From Bacteroidales bacterium (lineage in GTDB: Bacteria > Bacteroidota > Bacteroidia > Bacteroidales > ML635J-15), in assembly GCA_017651185.1 (NCBI GenBank), contig JAGCDJ010000037.1, positions 157,859 through 221,858 on the forward strand: a stretch of 64,000 nt of DNA, given 5' to 3'. Positions 33,572-42,960 of this stretch are shown here, piece by piece. The notes below the pieces were generated by a model. That model worked only from the letters and a program-made list of their open reading frames with translations. It was not told the origin of the DNA and did no database searches. Positions within the stretch are counted from its first letter, which is position 1. Each line of letters starts with the position of its first letter. The translations under genes were made by a program, and so were the position numbers.

Positions 33572-34837
33572 ATGCTTACATCCAAACCATTGGCGGAACG
33601 TATGCGTCCGCATAGTTTCGATGACTATGCAGGACAGGAGCATCTTGTCGGAAAGAATGCGCCGTTGCGCAAGTCTATTGAGGCAGGACGGATTCCATCA
33701 ATGATTTTGTGGGGACCTCCAGGAGTTGGTAAGACAACTCTCGTTACCGTAATTTCTCAGATAACCGAGCGTAACTTCATAACATTGAGCGCTGTAAGCA
33801 GTGGTGTGAAGGAGGTGCGAGAGGTCATAGAGCAAGCAAAAAAGGTTAATTTGTTCTCGAAAGGCAATCCTATTCTCTTCATTGATGAAATTCATAGGTT
33901 CAACAAGTCGCAGCAGGATTCTTTGCTTGGTGCGGTGGAGGACGGAACGATAACGCTAATTGGAGCAACTACCGAAAACCCTTCTTTCGAGGTCATTTCG
34001 CCATTGCTTTCGCGTTGCCAGGTATATGTACTGAAGCATTTGGATGAACATGACTTGGACAAACTGATAGACAAGGCAATAACAACTGATGTAGAACTTT
34101 CAAAGTTGAACATTAAGGTTGAGGAACGCGATGCCTTGTATCGTTTCTCTGGTGGTGACGGTCGAAAGTTGTACAATATTCTGGATTTGGTATGTAGCAA
34201 TGGTGAGCAAGATATTGTAATTACAAACGAGTTGGTCGTCAGTCGTTTGCAAGAAAATATGGCAATTTACGATAAGTCTGGCGAACAGCACTACGATATT
34301 ATTTCCGCATTCATCAAATCGATTCGCGGTTCCGACCCAGATGCTGCTATCTATTGGCTTGCTCGTATGCTCGAAGGAGGAGAGGACATCAAGTTCATCG
34401 CTCGTCGACTAATAATTTCAGCATCGGAGGATATTGGTCTGGCAAATCCTAATGCCATGCTTATCGCTAATGCTTGTTTCGAGGCGATTGACAAGATTGG
34501 TATGCCCGAAGCGCGGATTCCACTTGCCGAAGCAACGGTATATTTAGCAACAAGTCCCAAGAGTAATTCTGCATATCTGGCTGTTGATGCTGCGTTGGCG
34601 AAGGTTAAGGAAACTGGCGATTTGCCAGTGCCTTTGCATCTGCGTAATGCACCGACCGCACTTATGAAAAAGTTGAACTATGGTGCCAATTACAAGTATG
34701 CACATGATTTTGAAAATCATTATGTTGACCAACAGTATCTTCCAGACAAATTAGTAGATACTAAATTTTATGAACCGGCTCCAAATGCCAAGGAAGAGCA
34801 GATTCGCAAGTGGATGGACTTTCTAAAAAAGAAGTAA
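33572..34837 (+). CDS. rarA: Replication-associated recombination protein RarA
   Basis: The product is 421 residues. RarA (MgsA) is a clamp-loader-like AAA+ ATPase acting at stalled replication forks. The opening MRPHSFDDYAGQEHLVGKNA is characteristic. Walker A is GPPGVGKTT (residues 48-56) and Walker B ILFIDEIHRFNKSQQD near 104. The C-terminal tetramerisation region (SFIKSIRGSDPDAAIYWLA, ASEDIGLANP) is complete. One base separates it from the preceding stop codon. Confidence 0.96.
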   Translation: MLTSKPLAERMRPHSFDDYAGQEHLVGKNAPLRKSIEAGRIPSMILWGPPGVGKTTLVTVISQITERNFITLSAVSSGVKEVREVIEQAKKVNLFSKGNPILFIDEIHRFNKSQQDSLLGAVEDGTITLIGATTENPSFEVISPLLSRCQVYVLKHLDEHDLDKLIDKAITTDVELSKLNIKVEERDALYRFSGGDGRKLYNILDLVCSNGEQDIVITNELVVSRLQENMAIYDKSGEQHYDIISAFIKSIRGSDPDAAIYWLARMLEGGEDIKFIARRLIISASEDIGLANPNAMLIANACFEAIDKIGMPEARIPLAEATVYLATSPKSNSAYLAVDAALAKVKETGDLPVPLHLRNAPTALMKKLNYGANYKYAHDFENHYVDQQYLPDKLVDTKFYEPAPNAKEEQIRKWMDFLKKK

Positions 34838-34838
34838 G

Positions 34839-35309
34839 ATGTATTCGAAGGCAGAGGCATCACAGATAAGAAGACAGTTCTGGGTAAAGTTCGACGAGTT
34901 TTCGCGTCCATACCTAGGAAAGGATGGCAAATGGATGACATACAATACTGGCATCAAGGATTTGGTGTTGAAGTTTGACATAAACCGTTCGTATGCACGG
35001 GTTATGCTGGCTGTCGAGTGCAAGAACGAGGATTTGCGTTTCGAGGTCTTTTGCAAATTACATGAGTGCGAACTTGTGCTGAACAACTATCTTGGCGAGG
35101 GTTGGATTTGGGATGAATTGCTTGTGCTTGAAAATGGAAAGCCAGTTTGTGCCTTATACAAGCAAATTGATAATGTTGACATTTATCGTAGTGAATGTTG
35201 GGAAACCGTGCACAAGTTTTTTGCAGAGGAGATGACAAAACTCGAAAAGGCAATTGTTGAAATCCGTCCTTTCTTCGAGGATTATGTAAAGAAACTGATT
35301 AAGGCTTAG
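34839..35309 (+). CDS. DUF4268-type protein
   Basis: The product is 156 residues, soluble, starting one base after the rarA stop. YSKAEASQIRRQFWVKFDEF, RSYARVMLAVECKNEDLRFE and the end IVEIRPFFEDYVKKLIKA match the small stand-alone DUF4268 proteins of Bacteroidota. Function unknown; the domain is elsewhere fused to restriction-type nucleases. Last gene of the operon beginning at murF. Confidence 0.82.
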   Translation: MYSKAEASQIRRQFWVKFDEFSRPYLGKDGKWMTYNTGIKDLVLKFDINRSYARVMLAVECKNEDLRFEVFCKLHECELVLNNYLGEGWIWDELLVLENGKPVCALYKQIDNVDIYRSECWETVHKFFAEEMTKLEKAIVEIRPFFEDYVKKLIKA

Positions 35310-35311
35310 TA

Positions 35312-36238
35312 TCAGTCGATTACATTCAATCCACCTTTTATCATTGAAATTTCGAATGGACTGTCGCCGATGATTTCTCCATCGGTCTCGGCAAAAGTTG
35401 GGCAGTCGTATGTTACCTTAATGCTGTTTTCGGTGCGTGCAAAAACGACATTCTTGTTCTTGATTTGTGTTACACTACCATTATATAATCTGCTTACGTT
35501 CCTTATTACAAAGAACTTGCCTATGTCGCCGAATATTGAAATGTCGTATGCGCCGTCGTTTATTATGGCATCTGGGGTTTGTTGCATTCCTCCGCCTGAG
35601 AATTTTCCGTTGGCAATGCTTATCGAAAGCACTTTCCCCTTGAATTTGAAGTCGTCTGATTCTATGGTTACATTATGTTTCTTGCATTTCAACAGGCATT
35701 TAAGCAAACTGAGCAAGTAGGTTATTTCCTTGCCTCGCTGTTCGTGTGAAAGCGAATTTGTCATCTTGACAATTTCGGCATCGAAGCCAAAACCTATGCT
35801 GTTGATGAAATACTTTGTTCGTTTTTCGCCATTTTCGCAGAATGTTACCACGCCTACGTCTTGCTTGGTTATGTTGTGCTTTAGTAAACGTTCAATCGAT
35901 GCCTTGTAGTCATTTTCCCAACCGTAGTAGCGGTTCCAGTCGTTTGCTGTGCCCATCGAAATAGAGCCGAGGCAGATTTCGGAGTAGGGGACAGTTGTCT
36001 GCGAAAAGATTCCGTTCACAACTTCGTTTGTAGTGCCGTCGCCACCAAGCACAATGAGGTTTCTATACCCTTCGGCAAGGATTCTCGGAATGTTTTCTAT
36101 TGCATCGCCAGCCGCTTTTGTGAGGTAATGACTGTATTTTATGCCTTTTTCGTCAAGATAACTGAAAATTTCCTTCCAGATTCTTCCCTTATCGTTGCCG
36201 GAGTTTGGGTTTACTATGAAAAACAGGTCGTTGTTCAT
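35312..36238 (-). CDS. Diacylglycerol/sphingolipid-type lipid kinase (YegS-like)
   Basis: The product is 308 residues. The start MNNDLFFIVNPNSGNDKGR contains the NPxSG motif, and VLGGDGTTNEVVNGIF (about 62-77) the GGDGT nucleotide-binding loop of the DAGK/YegS family. Such kinases phosphorylate diacylglycerol or related lipids at the inner membrane face. The ATG at 36238 overlaps the sufS stop codon (TAATG), so translation is coupled. Substrate not shown by sequence; Bacteroidota sphingolipid metabolism is possible. Confidence 0.9.
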   Translation of the reverse strand: MNNDLFFIVNPNSGNDKGRIWKEIFSYLDEKGIKYSHYLTKAAGDAIENIPRILAEGYRNLIVLGGDGTTNEVVNGIFSQTTVPYSEICLGSISMGTANDWNRYYGWENDYKASIERLLKHNITKQDVGVVTFCENGEKRTKYFINSIGFGFDAEIVKMTNSLSHEQRGKEITYLLSLLKCLLKCKKHNVTIESDDFKFKGKVLSISIANGKFSGGGMQQTPDAIINDGAYDISIFGDIGKFFVIRNVSRLYNGSVTQIKNKNVVFARTENSIKVTYDCPTFAETDGEIIGDSPFEISMIKGGLNVID

Positions 36239-37455
36239 TAAAACATTGATTTTATGCGTTTTAGTCCATTGATGAAGACGTCTATTTCTTCCATTGTGTT
36301 GTAGAAGGCGAACGATGCACGAGCGGTTCCTGTGATTCCGAAGTGTTGCATTGCTGGTTCTGCGCAATGTGTGCCTGTGCGTATTGCAATGCCAAGCTGG
36401 TCGAGGAGAATGCCTGCATCTGAGAAGTGTATGCCGTCCATTATGAACGAGATAAGACTTGCCTTGTGCGGTGCGGTGCCTATGATTCTTACCCAGTCGA
36501 ACTGAGAGATTTGCTCTGTTGCGTAGTCTAGAAGTTGTTTTTCGTATGCCTCAATTTCTGGAATACCAATGTTTTGGATGTACAAAATTGCCTTTTCGAG
36601 AGCAATAGCATCGATGTAGTTTGGCGTTCCTGCCTCGAACTTGAATGGTAGTACATTGTAGGTTGTTTTTGCAAAGCTAACGCTTTCAATCATTTCTCCA
36701 CCTCCTTGATATGGAACCATTTGTTCGAGTATCGATTTTTTGCCATACAAAACGCCAACGCCTGTAGGACCGTAGGTCTTGTGTCCCGAAAATACATAGA
36801 AGTCGCAGTCGAGTGCTTGAACATCAACATTTGTATGTTGTACACCTTGTGCTCCGTCGATTAGGACAGGAACACCGTGCTTATGAGCGATGTCGATAAC
36901 CTCTTTAATTGGGTTTACCGTGCCTAAAACATTTGAAATCTGCGTTATGGCAACGATTTTTGTGCGTTCGGTTATCAGTGATTCCAACTTCTGTATTTCA
37001 AGCACACCATTGTCATCGAACGGCAAAACCTTGATTTTTGACTTTTTGCGGTCGCAAAGCAGTTGCCACGGAACGATGTCGGAGTGGTGTTCCATTTCGG
37101 AAACTATGATTTCATCGTCTTCGCCTATGAAAGTTTCGCCGAACGAATATGCCACAAGGTTGATGGATTCGGTTGTTCCGCGAGTGAAGATGATTTCCTC
37201 GGTGGAACTTGCGTTGATAAACTTGCGAACAGTTTCGCGAGCGCGTTCGTTGGCTTCGGTGGCGAAGTTGCTTAGATAGTGAACTCCGCGATGAATATTT
37301 GAGTTAAAGCGCGAATAGTATTCGGCTATTGTGTCGATTACTATCCGCGGTTTCTGTGATGTAGCTGCATTGTCGAAATAGACAAGCGGCTTGTTATGAA
37401 CCTTTTCTGAAAGTATCGGGAAATCCTTCCTGATTTCTTTTACGTCAAAATTCAT
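36238..37455 (-). CDS. sufS: Cysteine desulfurase SufS
   Basis: The product is 405 residues. It takes sulfur from cysteine for iron-sulfur cluster assembly using pyridoxal phosphate. The PLP lysine is K226 in VFSGHKTYGP. The persulfide cysteine is C364 in RTGTHCAEP, the short group II (SufS/CsdA) loop. No sufBCD or sufE/U lies beside it here; its partner is the lipid kinase gene overlapping its stop codon. Full length. Confidence 0.95.
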   Translation of the reverse strand: MNFDVKEIRKDFPILSEKVHNKPLVYFDNAATSQKPRIVIDTIAEYYSRFNSNIHRGVHYLSNFATEANERARETVRKFINASSTEEIIFTRGTTESINLVAYSFGETFIGEDDEIIVSEMEHHSDIVPWQLLCDRKKSKIKVLPFDDNGVLEIQKLESLITERTKIVAITQISNVLGTVNPIKEVIDIAHKHGVPVLIDGAQGVQHTNVDVQALDCDFYVFSGHKTYGPTGVGVLYGKKSILEQMVPYQGGGEMIESVSFAKTTYNVLPFKFEAGTPNYIDAIALEKAILYIQNIGIPEIEAYEKQLLDYATEQISQFDWVRIIGTAPHKASLISFIMDGIHFSDAGILLDQLGIAIRTGTHCAEPAMQHFGITGTARASFAFYNTMEEIDVFINGLKRIKSMF

Positions 37456-37465
37456 TTTAAAGTTT

Positions 37466-39355
37466 TTATTCTATAATTAGTTTGCTGACACTTACATTGT
37501 TGCCGTTGGACGACTTCAAAGTGTAAATGCCTTTTGCTTTATTGGTTAAGTCTATTATTGCGTTGTCTGCATTTATCTTCTGTTGCATAACGAGTTTGCC
37601 GGTAATGTCGTAAACCTCGATGCTTTCAATGTTTTCGCCACTAATGCTGAACATTCCGTTTGATGGGTTGGGGTAGATGCTACTAACAACTTTTTCTTCT
37701 GCAATGCTGTTTTCGTAGTAGTCGCTAATCTTGAATTGCTTAGATTGCATAACGCGGCCTTGAGTGTGGTTTTCAACCCATACGGCAACCTTGCACTTTG
37801 TGATGTTGTAGTCATCGCTTACGTTAATCGTATAACTTGTCGAGAACCTGTTGTTTTCGTCAAATGTTGCAACAGTACCGTTGTAGTTTGGATATATAAC
37901 CCTTACCATATTGTATAATTTGCTATATCCTTGCCATGTATATGTAAGGTCTTCAGTTAGTGCTGCCATTATGACAACTTGGTCATTGCCAAAGTATTCC
38001 GAAAGTTTTTCTGCTGTAACGTTCAATGTGAATGTCTTGCTTCCAACTTCAGTTTGTTCCAATTCGGCAGTAAGATTGTATATTGAATTGATGTTTTTTA
38101 CATAGTCGTACATTTGTGTGTATTGCTCTTTCATTTGATTGACATTTGTAACAACACCGGACATGCTTATATATCCATCGAAAAGAACTCCTGGAGTGGC
38201 CATGTCGAAATCATATTGTGTTCCGAACATATTGCTTTTTGTGTCCCACCAATTATATCTGTTTACCGATTGATTGTATTCGAAAGTGTTTCCCACTTGA
38301 TGGTCAAGTACTATCATATTGAAGTTGCCTGACGTTTCCATTTGGTCTAATGCTTTTACAGCATACGGACAATATCCACAACCAACTCGGGAGTATACTT
38401 CTACAAGTACATTTTCTCTTTCAACGCCACCTTCGATTACTGCTTGAGCTGTGTTAGATGCTGCAGAGTAACCGATTGTAGAACCGCAGTATGCACGAAC
38501 CTGATAGTTGTATGTCATTGGGTATAGGTGCGTGTCGGTGTAGGTGGTTTCTGTTGTAGTGTAAACTTCTTCACCTTCGCGAGAAATTGAGTAATAAACG
38601 AGGTCATCGTTGTCAACGGCAGTCCAGTTCAGTAAAACGTTGTTTTCGTTCTGTACTGTAGCTGTTAGGTTTGTAGGAGCTGCTGGCGCAGGAACCGACT
38701 CTATCACAATATCGTCAATGTAGTATAGACCTTCTGGTTGATCGCCATCTTCTGATGGAGCATAAAAGTCGATTGCATCGAGTTTGCATATAGTACCGTC
38801 ACCATTGGTTCCTTTGCTCCATTGGTATGATAGAACAACTTCGTCGTTCACATAGAAATCAATCCAGTCGTTGTCCAAGTCAACAAAATGTTGGATTTTT
38901 GTCCATGTGTTGGGTGTATAGTTATGGTTGTACTGATTTCCGTTAGCATCAATTTTTATCGTTCCGTTTTCGAAATATATCTGGATGCCCCATTGTGAAC
39001 TAGAACCGTTGAAATCTTGCAGGATGTTGTAATAACCCAATTTTCCACTAGGTACATATATGTAGAATTCCACTCTATAGCGACCAGATGAAAGGTCGTT
39101 CATGTTTAGGATAACATCGGTTTCGGTGGTGCCATTGACATATGCTTTCATAGACTTGGTTCCACCGTGTGCTTGTTCTTCGCTAACAAGTCCACCCATA
39201 ACGCCTGTTCCCCACATTTCCCATTGTGGAGCTGCTACTGTTGACATATATGCACCAGCATCATACGCCTCATAGTTTTCGTTTACAACCTGCTGTGCAA
39301 AACTTGCAGTTGCTAGCATAAATAATGCGATAACGGTTGAATAAAATTTTCTCAT
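37466..39355 (-). CDS. T9SS-exported Omp28/thioredoxin-like surface protein
   Basis: The product is 629 residues. After the signal peptide (MRKFYSTVIALFMLATASFA) comes a concanavalin-like region (30-215), then a fibronectin type III domain (APTNLTATVQNENNVLLNWT, ~228-310). A thioredoxin-fold domain of the Omp28 type follows with SRVGCGYCPYAV, a CxxC pair near 327-330. The end SSIYPNPSNGMFSISGENIE ... KGIYTLKSSNGNNVSVSKLI is a T9SS type A sorting domain. The CxxC pair suggests a redox role at the surface. A TATCTTTGT promoter element lies at about 39392-39384. Confidence 0.9.
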   Translation of the reverse strand: MRKFYSTVIALFMLATASFAQQVVNENYEAYDAGAYMSTVAAPQWEMWGTGVMGGLVSEEQAHGGTKSMKAYVNGTTETDVILNMNDLSSGRYRVEFYIYVPSGKLGYYNILQDFNGSSSQWGIQIYFENGTIKIDANGNQYNHNYTPNTWTKIQHFVDLDNDWIDFYVNDEVVLSYQWSKGTNGDGTICKLDAIDFYAPSEDGDQPEGLYYIDDIVIESVPAPAAPTNLTATVQNENNVLLNWTAVDNDDLVYYSISREGEEVYTTTETTYTDTHLYPMTYNYQVRAYCGSTIGYSAASNTAQAVIEGGVERENVLVEVYSRVGCGYCPYAVKALDQMETSGNFNMIVLDHQVGNTFEYNQSVNRYNWWDTKSNMFGTQYDFDMATPGVLFDGYISMSGVVTNVNQMKEQYTQMYDYVKNINSIYNLTAELEQTEVGSKTFTLNVTAEKLSEYFGNDQVVIMAALTEDLTYTWQGYSKLYNMVRVIYPNYNGTVATFDENNRFSTSYTINVSDDYNITKCKVAVWVENHTQGRVMQSKQFKISDYYENSIAEEKVVSSIYPNPSNGMFSISGENIESIEVYDITGKLVMQQKINADNAIIDLTNKAKGIYTLKSSNGNNVSVSKLIIE

Positions 39356-39464
39356 CGTGTGAAAGATTTATGATTAATAAGGTACAAAGATAAGTATATT
39401 TGGTGATATGTAAATATGTTTGCTTGACTTTTTAATCATTGTGGTTATGCTAAGACAAAAAAAG

Positions 39465-39495
39465 TTGCATAATGAAAAAAAAGATATAATTTTGC
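39465..39495 (+). promoter_or_regulatory. Consensus promoter of the 39.5-43.8 kb operon
   Basis: TTG (39465-39467), 19 bases, TAATTTTGC (39487-39495). The likely transcript start is near 39503, giving a ~30-base leader. Confidence 0.85.
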
Positions 39496-39534
39496 TTCAT
39501 AATCATAATGTATGATATTTTAAATAATTTGTAA

Positions 39535-40941
39535 ATGGAAAATAGCAATCCAAAGGTCGAAAATTATACGAGTAAAAGTCAAGAAAATGCACTTAATAAT
39601 ATTGACAATCCGCCCAAGGTAGAAATTGAAATAAACAAATACAAAAACTTGGTAAGGGCATTGAATGAACCTAAAATGCTTGCCAAGGTGATTATAGTAA
39701 CAACTACGATAGTTATTCTTGTATTTCTTGGCGTTTCTTTGGTCGCTCTTATGATAAAAAAGTTTTATCCATATAAAGCTATAAATTCCAACGAATACGG
39801 AGCAACATTTATAGAAAATGAGGATAGTGAAGTTATATACTGGCTTTTCAATACTGCAGACTTGTGGGCAAATTCGGGAATAAAGGTGCATAAAGGAGAT
39901 GTGTTGACCATACATACTTCAGGAGCTTTTCATTCCGCTGTACATCATCTTGTAGATGATGCAAAAAATAATAGAATGTCTTTTAACTGGATGGAAGCAA
40001 ATGGAGGATTTCCAAATAATGACCCTCGTGAGAAAGAACGGGCTAAATATAGGATTGTTAACAAATATAATAACAATACTATATTGATGCAAGTTCTACC
40101 CGATGATTATATACCTGCAGGTAAAAACGAAAAATGGTGGAAAGGATGTTCTAATGATTCTGTAAAATTAGATCACATTGATGGTAAGGGTAATAGTGCT
40201 CGTATCTATGCAATTGGTAAAGATATTGAAAATATCGAAATTCAAGAAGATGGAATTTTATCATTTTCAATTAACGAGGTTGCTTTTACTAAAAGAAATA
40301 TTGTAGAAATGTATAAAAATATAGATCTTTGTAACACTACAGATACATTAACTATTGCGATTGATGGTGATAATGTTACAAAACAGGGAGTTGTGATTAA
40401 AAGAAATGACAAAATAAAAATAGATTCAAGTGGAAACGATAAACACCTCAAAATAATACGTAAATTAAAAAAAGATAAAAGTGTTCTTAAGATAGGTGAT
40501 TATCCTACACTTGAATATGTCAAAGATATAAAGGTTTTGACGGATAGTATGAATATAAAATGGTTGAAATTCTTAAATATTAATGTCCATTATAATGAAT
40601 TAAAGAAAAAATATGCTAAAAAAATAGATTCGTTAATGGAAAAGTTTTATAAACATAACGAATTAGATTCTGAATTATTAGATGAATTATCTGAAAGTGC
40701 ATATAAAAAATTAAATGCATTAAGTTATTCAAATGTTTTATGTGATACACTGTCTGACAATCAGAGGTTTGACGAACTGGCAGATTCGTTAAAATCAAAG
40801 CTTAAAATAGATAGCATAAAACAATTTGTAGATGAACATTTAAACGAACTTGACTATTATTATATTACAGATTTTGTTGATGCATGGTGTGCAGATAATG
40901 TCGGATCATTTTTGATAGTTATTGAACGTAAAAGAAAGTAA
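39535..40941 (+). CDS. Membrane-anchored protein with possible LecA-like module (A)
   Basis: The product is 468 residues, very AT-rich. Residues 1-51 are polar, and residues 52-74 form one membrane helix. Residues about 100-250 share a pattern with the next gene: FNTADLWANSGIKVHKGDVL, TIHTSG, and later IQEDGILSFSINEVAF. That alternation resembles the LecA/PA-IL lectin fold (a GDV.TI..SG segment, then a GxLxFxxND strand). Residues 250-468 are lysine-rich and helical. The lectin resemblance is my reading by eye and is unproved. First gene of a four-gene coupled operon. Confidence 0.75.
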   Translation: MENSNPKVENYTSKSQENALNNIDNPPKVEIEINKYKNLVRALNEPKMLAKVIIVTTTIVILVFLGVSLVALMIKKFYPYKAINSNEYGATFIENEDSEVIYWLFNTADLWANSGIKVHKGDVLTIHTSGAFHSAVHHLVDDAKNNRMSFNWMEANGGFPNNDPREKERAKYRIVNKYNNNTILMQVLPDDYIPAGKNEKWWKGCSNDSVKLDHIDGKGNSARIYAIGKDIENIEIQEDGILSFSINEVAFTKRNIVEMYKNIDLCNTTDTLTIAIDGDNVTKQGVVIKRNDKIKIDSSGNDKHLKIIRKLKKDKSVLKIGDYPTLEYVKDIKVLTDSMNIKWLKFLNINVHYNELKKKYAKKIDSLMEKFYKHNELDSELLDELSESAYKKLNALSYSNVLCDTLSDNQRFDELADSLKSKLKIDSIKQFVDEHLNELDYYYITDFVDAWCADNVGSFLIVIERKRK

Positions 40942-40942
40942 T

Positions 40943-42640
40943 ATGTCATCGTCTTCAATAATATCAGCAATAAAAAGCGCAATCCTGACCGAAACGCAGT
41001 CAAGTGTAAAAATACACGAAAGGTCTTTGTGGTCTGTAATTGTAGAATATAATAGAAATGGTAAGCACGATTCATGGAAAGAGTTCAATTTTAAGTCGTA
41101 TAAAGGGAAATCACTTGTAATAACTCGCCATATATTACGGGCAGCATACCTCGTTCCTTTATTGTTTATATGTGTAATTTATGGTATAATTAGTTTGATA
41201 CATAAATTAGTGACTGGTAAATGGAGAAACAGGAACAAATCATCATCTGGTATTAACATTTTCATTGTTTCCGTTGTGTTGGTTGTTGCAATTATAATAA
41301 TTGCTTATATACTTACCTTTTTTATAAAGGATGTTGTTTTTCATCCGAATCGAGCCTATATAAACAGAAAAGGAGTCGTTACTGTAGAGCAACCTTGTTA
41401 CGAAACCCAGTCCTTTTTCTTGCTCAACTCAGCAACTGCGTGGACTTCTACAGGAATACAAATTTCAGAGGGCGATGTTGTATATATAACTGCATCTGGA
41501 AGTATGTACAGTGATATTGATGATTTGTATTTCAATTGCAAGAAAAACCATAAAACAAATTTTGACAGGGTATTATACAATGCCCATTCACATTCGTTTG
41601 CAGATAAAGTAAACGAAATAGGAGGACGTATGGGCCACGGTTATAATATAGTAAATAGGAAGTCTTATTTGGGCAATTATGATTTTTTTTATTCAAATAT
41701 AGAAATAATAGAGTGGTTTAAAAAATATATTAGCAAAGAGCCAGATGAAGACGTGAAATATTGCATGTACGGAAGAAATGATAAAGAAGAAGACGCGTTT
41801 TTTGGTTCTTTATTATATCAAATTCATCCTGAGTGTCAGGATGGTGCTATTTTCAATGAATCAGACTCCACAATCAAACAGATAGATTTTAAAAATCCTA
41901 TAGAAAAAAAACTATTTAAAGATAACCGATTCCATTTCAATGCTGATGCAGATGGCGTCCTTTTCCTATCGTTTAATGATATTTATCTTGATTCGGAAAT
42001 TTGTAAGAGAATACGCAAAGATTGTGCGCAAGAACCTGGTTTATATGTAAAGTTATTTAAAAAATATGTATTCTCTCGTATTTATGAAAGATTCCAAGAA
42101 TTTGAAAATGATTCTGATAACCCTAATTCCTGTATTAAAATATTTGAAAATTATATTATTCCAGATAGTACTGAAAACCTTAGATGTCCAGAAAAATCAA
42201 TTTCATATATAAAATTATTTGAAAATGAAATTGATACGTCGAATGTTATGTTTGACCTAAAAGATGGTTCAGCTATATTTAAAAGGGATACAATAAAATA
42301 TAAAAAAGAAAAATTGAATCCAGAAATATGGTTCAATGACAATTTAGGTGAAATTCTTGTAAATGTACGTATAGAGAAGAATCTGGATAATTTAAAATGG
42401 TATAAGAGATGTTTTGCCTCTCTATATAGGAACATGGATCATATTGTACAGCGAGGTGTTATGAGTACTAATCTTCCCTTGTTCTTGTATTTTATAATTA
42501 TGTATTTTATCATTGATATATTAGCAAGTCAATGTTATAAACAAAGTGACTGGAATTTTATTGATAGCAAGTTGGCAGTAAAAATGTCAATGCTTATAAA
42601 AAGGATTAAACGTAAAATAAATAAAAGAATAGCGCTATGA
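40943..42640 (+). CDS. Multi-helix membrane protein with possible LecA-like module (B)
   Basis: The product is 565 residues. Helices lie at about 63-88 and 104-128, and another hydrophobic stretch near the C-terminus (LFLYFIIMYFIIDILA) precedes a basic tail. Between them, residues about 150-350 match gene A: LLNSATAWTSTGIQISEGDV, VYITASGS, and ADGVLFLSFNDIYL. The two genes are therefore paralogues in this module but differ elsewhere. The ATG lies one base after the stop codon of gene A, and its own stop overlaps the next start (ATGA). Function unknown. Confidence 0.75.
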   Translation: MSSSSIISAIKSAILTETQSSVKIHERSLWSVIVEYNRNGKHDSWKEFNFKSYKGKSLVITRHILRAAYLVPLLFICVIYGIISLIHKLVTGKWRNRNKSSSGINIFIVSVVLVVAIIIIAYILTFFIKDVVFHPNRAYINRKGVVTVEQPCYETQSFFLLNSATAWTSTGIQISEGDVVYITASGSMYSDIDDLYFNCKKNHKTNFDRVLYNAHSHSFADKVNEIGGRMGHGYNIVNRKSYLGNYDFFYSNIEIIEWFKKYISKEPDEDVKYCMYGRNDKEEDAFFGSLLYQIHPECQDGAIFNESDSTIKQIDFKNPIEKKLFKDNRFHFNADADGVLFLSFNDIYLDSEICKRIRKDCAQEPGLYVKLFKKYVFSRIYERFQEFENDSDNPNSCIKIFENYIIPDSTENLRCPEKSISYIKLFENEIDTSNVMFDLKDGSAIFKRDTIKYKKEKLNPEIWFNDNLGEILVNVRIEKNLDNLKWYKRCFASLYRNMDHIVQRGVMSTNLPLFLYFIIMYFIIDILASQCYKQSDWNFIDSKLAVKMSMLIKRIKRKINKRIAL

Positions 42641-42960
42641 GTAATCTTACAAAAGAAGAATTTAAAATCATGGTGATGCTATACGCATCAAACATTGACG
42701 GGAATGTCAGCAATGACGAGGTTGACATAATGTTAGAAAAGAGCAGTCCAGAAACATTCAAGTCCGTCAAGAAAATGTTTAACAGCATGAACGACATTGA
42801 AGTGCTCGAATGTATTAACCAAAATATTGGCAAGTATGCTTCTTCGCAAGAGGAAAAGCAACAACTGATAGACAGCATTCATGATGTTATTATGGCGGAC
42901 AGTACATGCACGTCAATGGAAAACTATTTATTTAATACGTTAAAGAAATTGTTGAAATGA
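42637..42960 (+). CDS. Small TerB-like helical protein
   Basis: The product is 107 residues, all helical and acidic. KIMVMLYASNIDGNVSNDEV near the start, and IHDVIMADSTCTSMENYLFN near the end, follow the TerB pattern of paired acidic helix turns (an aDG.is..E motif repeated with an AD....E motif). TerB-type proteins occur with membrane partners in stress and phage-related gene sets. The start overlaps the previous stop (ATGA) and its stop overlaps the next start (ATGA), so the three are translated together. Confidence 0.65.
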   Translation: MSNLTKEEFKIMVMLYASNIDGNVSNDEVDIMLEKSSPETFKSVKKMFNSMNDIEVLECINQNIGKYASSQEEKQQLIDSIHDVIMADSTCTSMENYLFNTLKKLLK

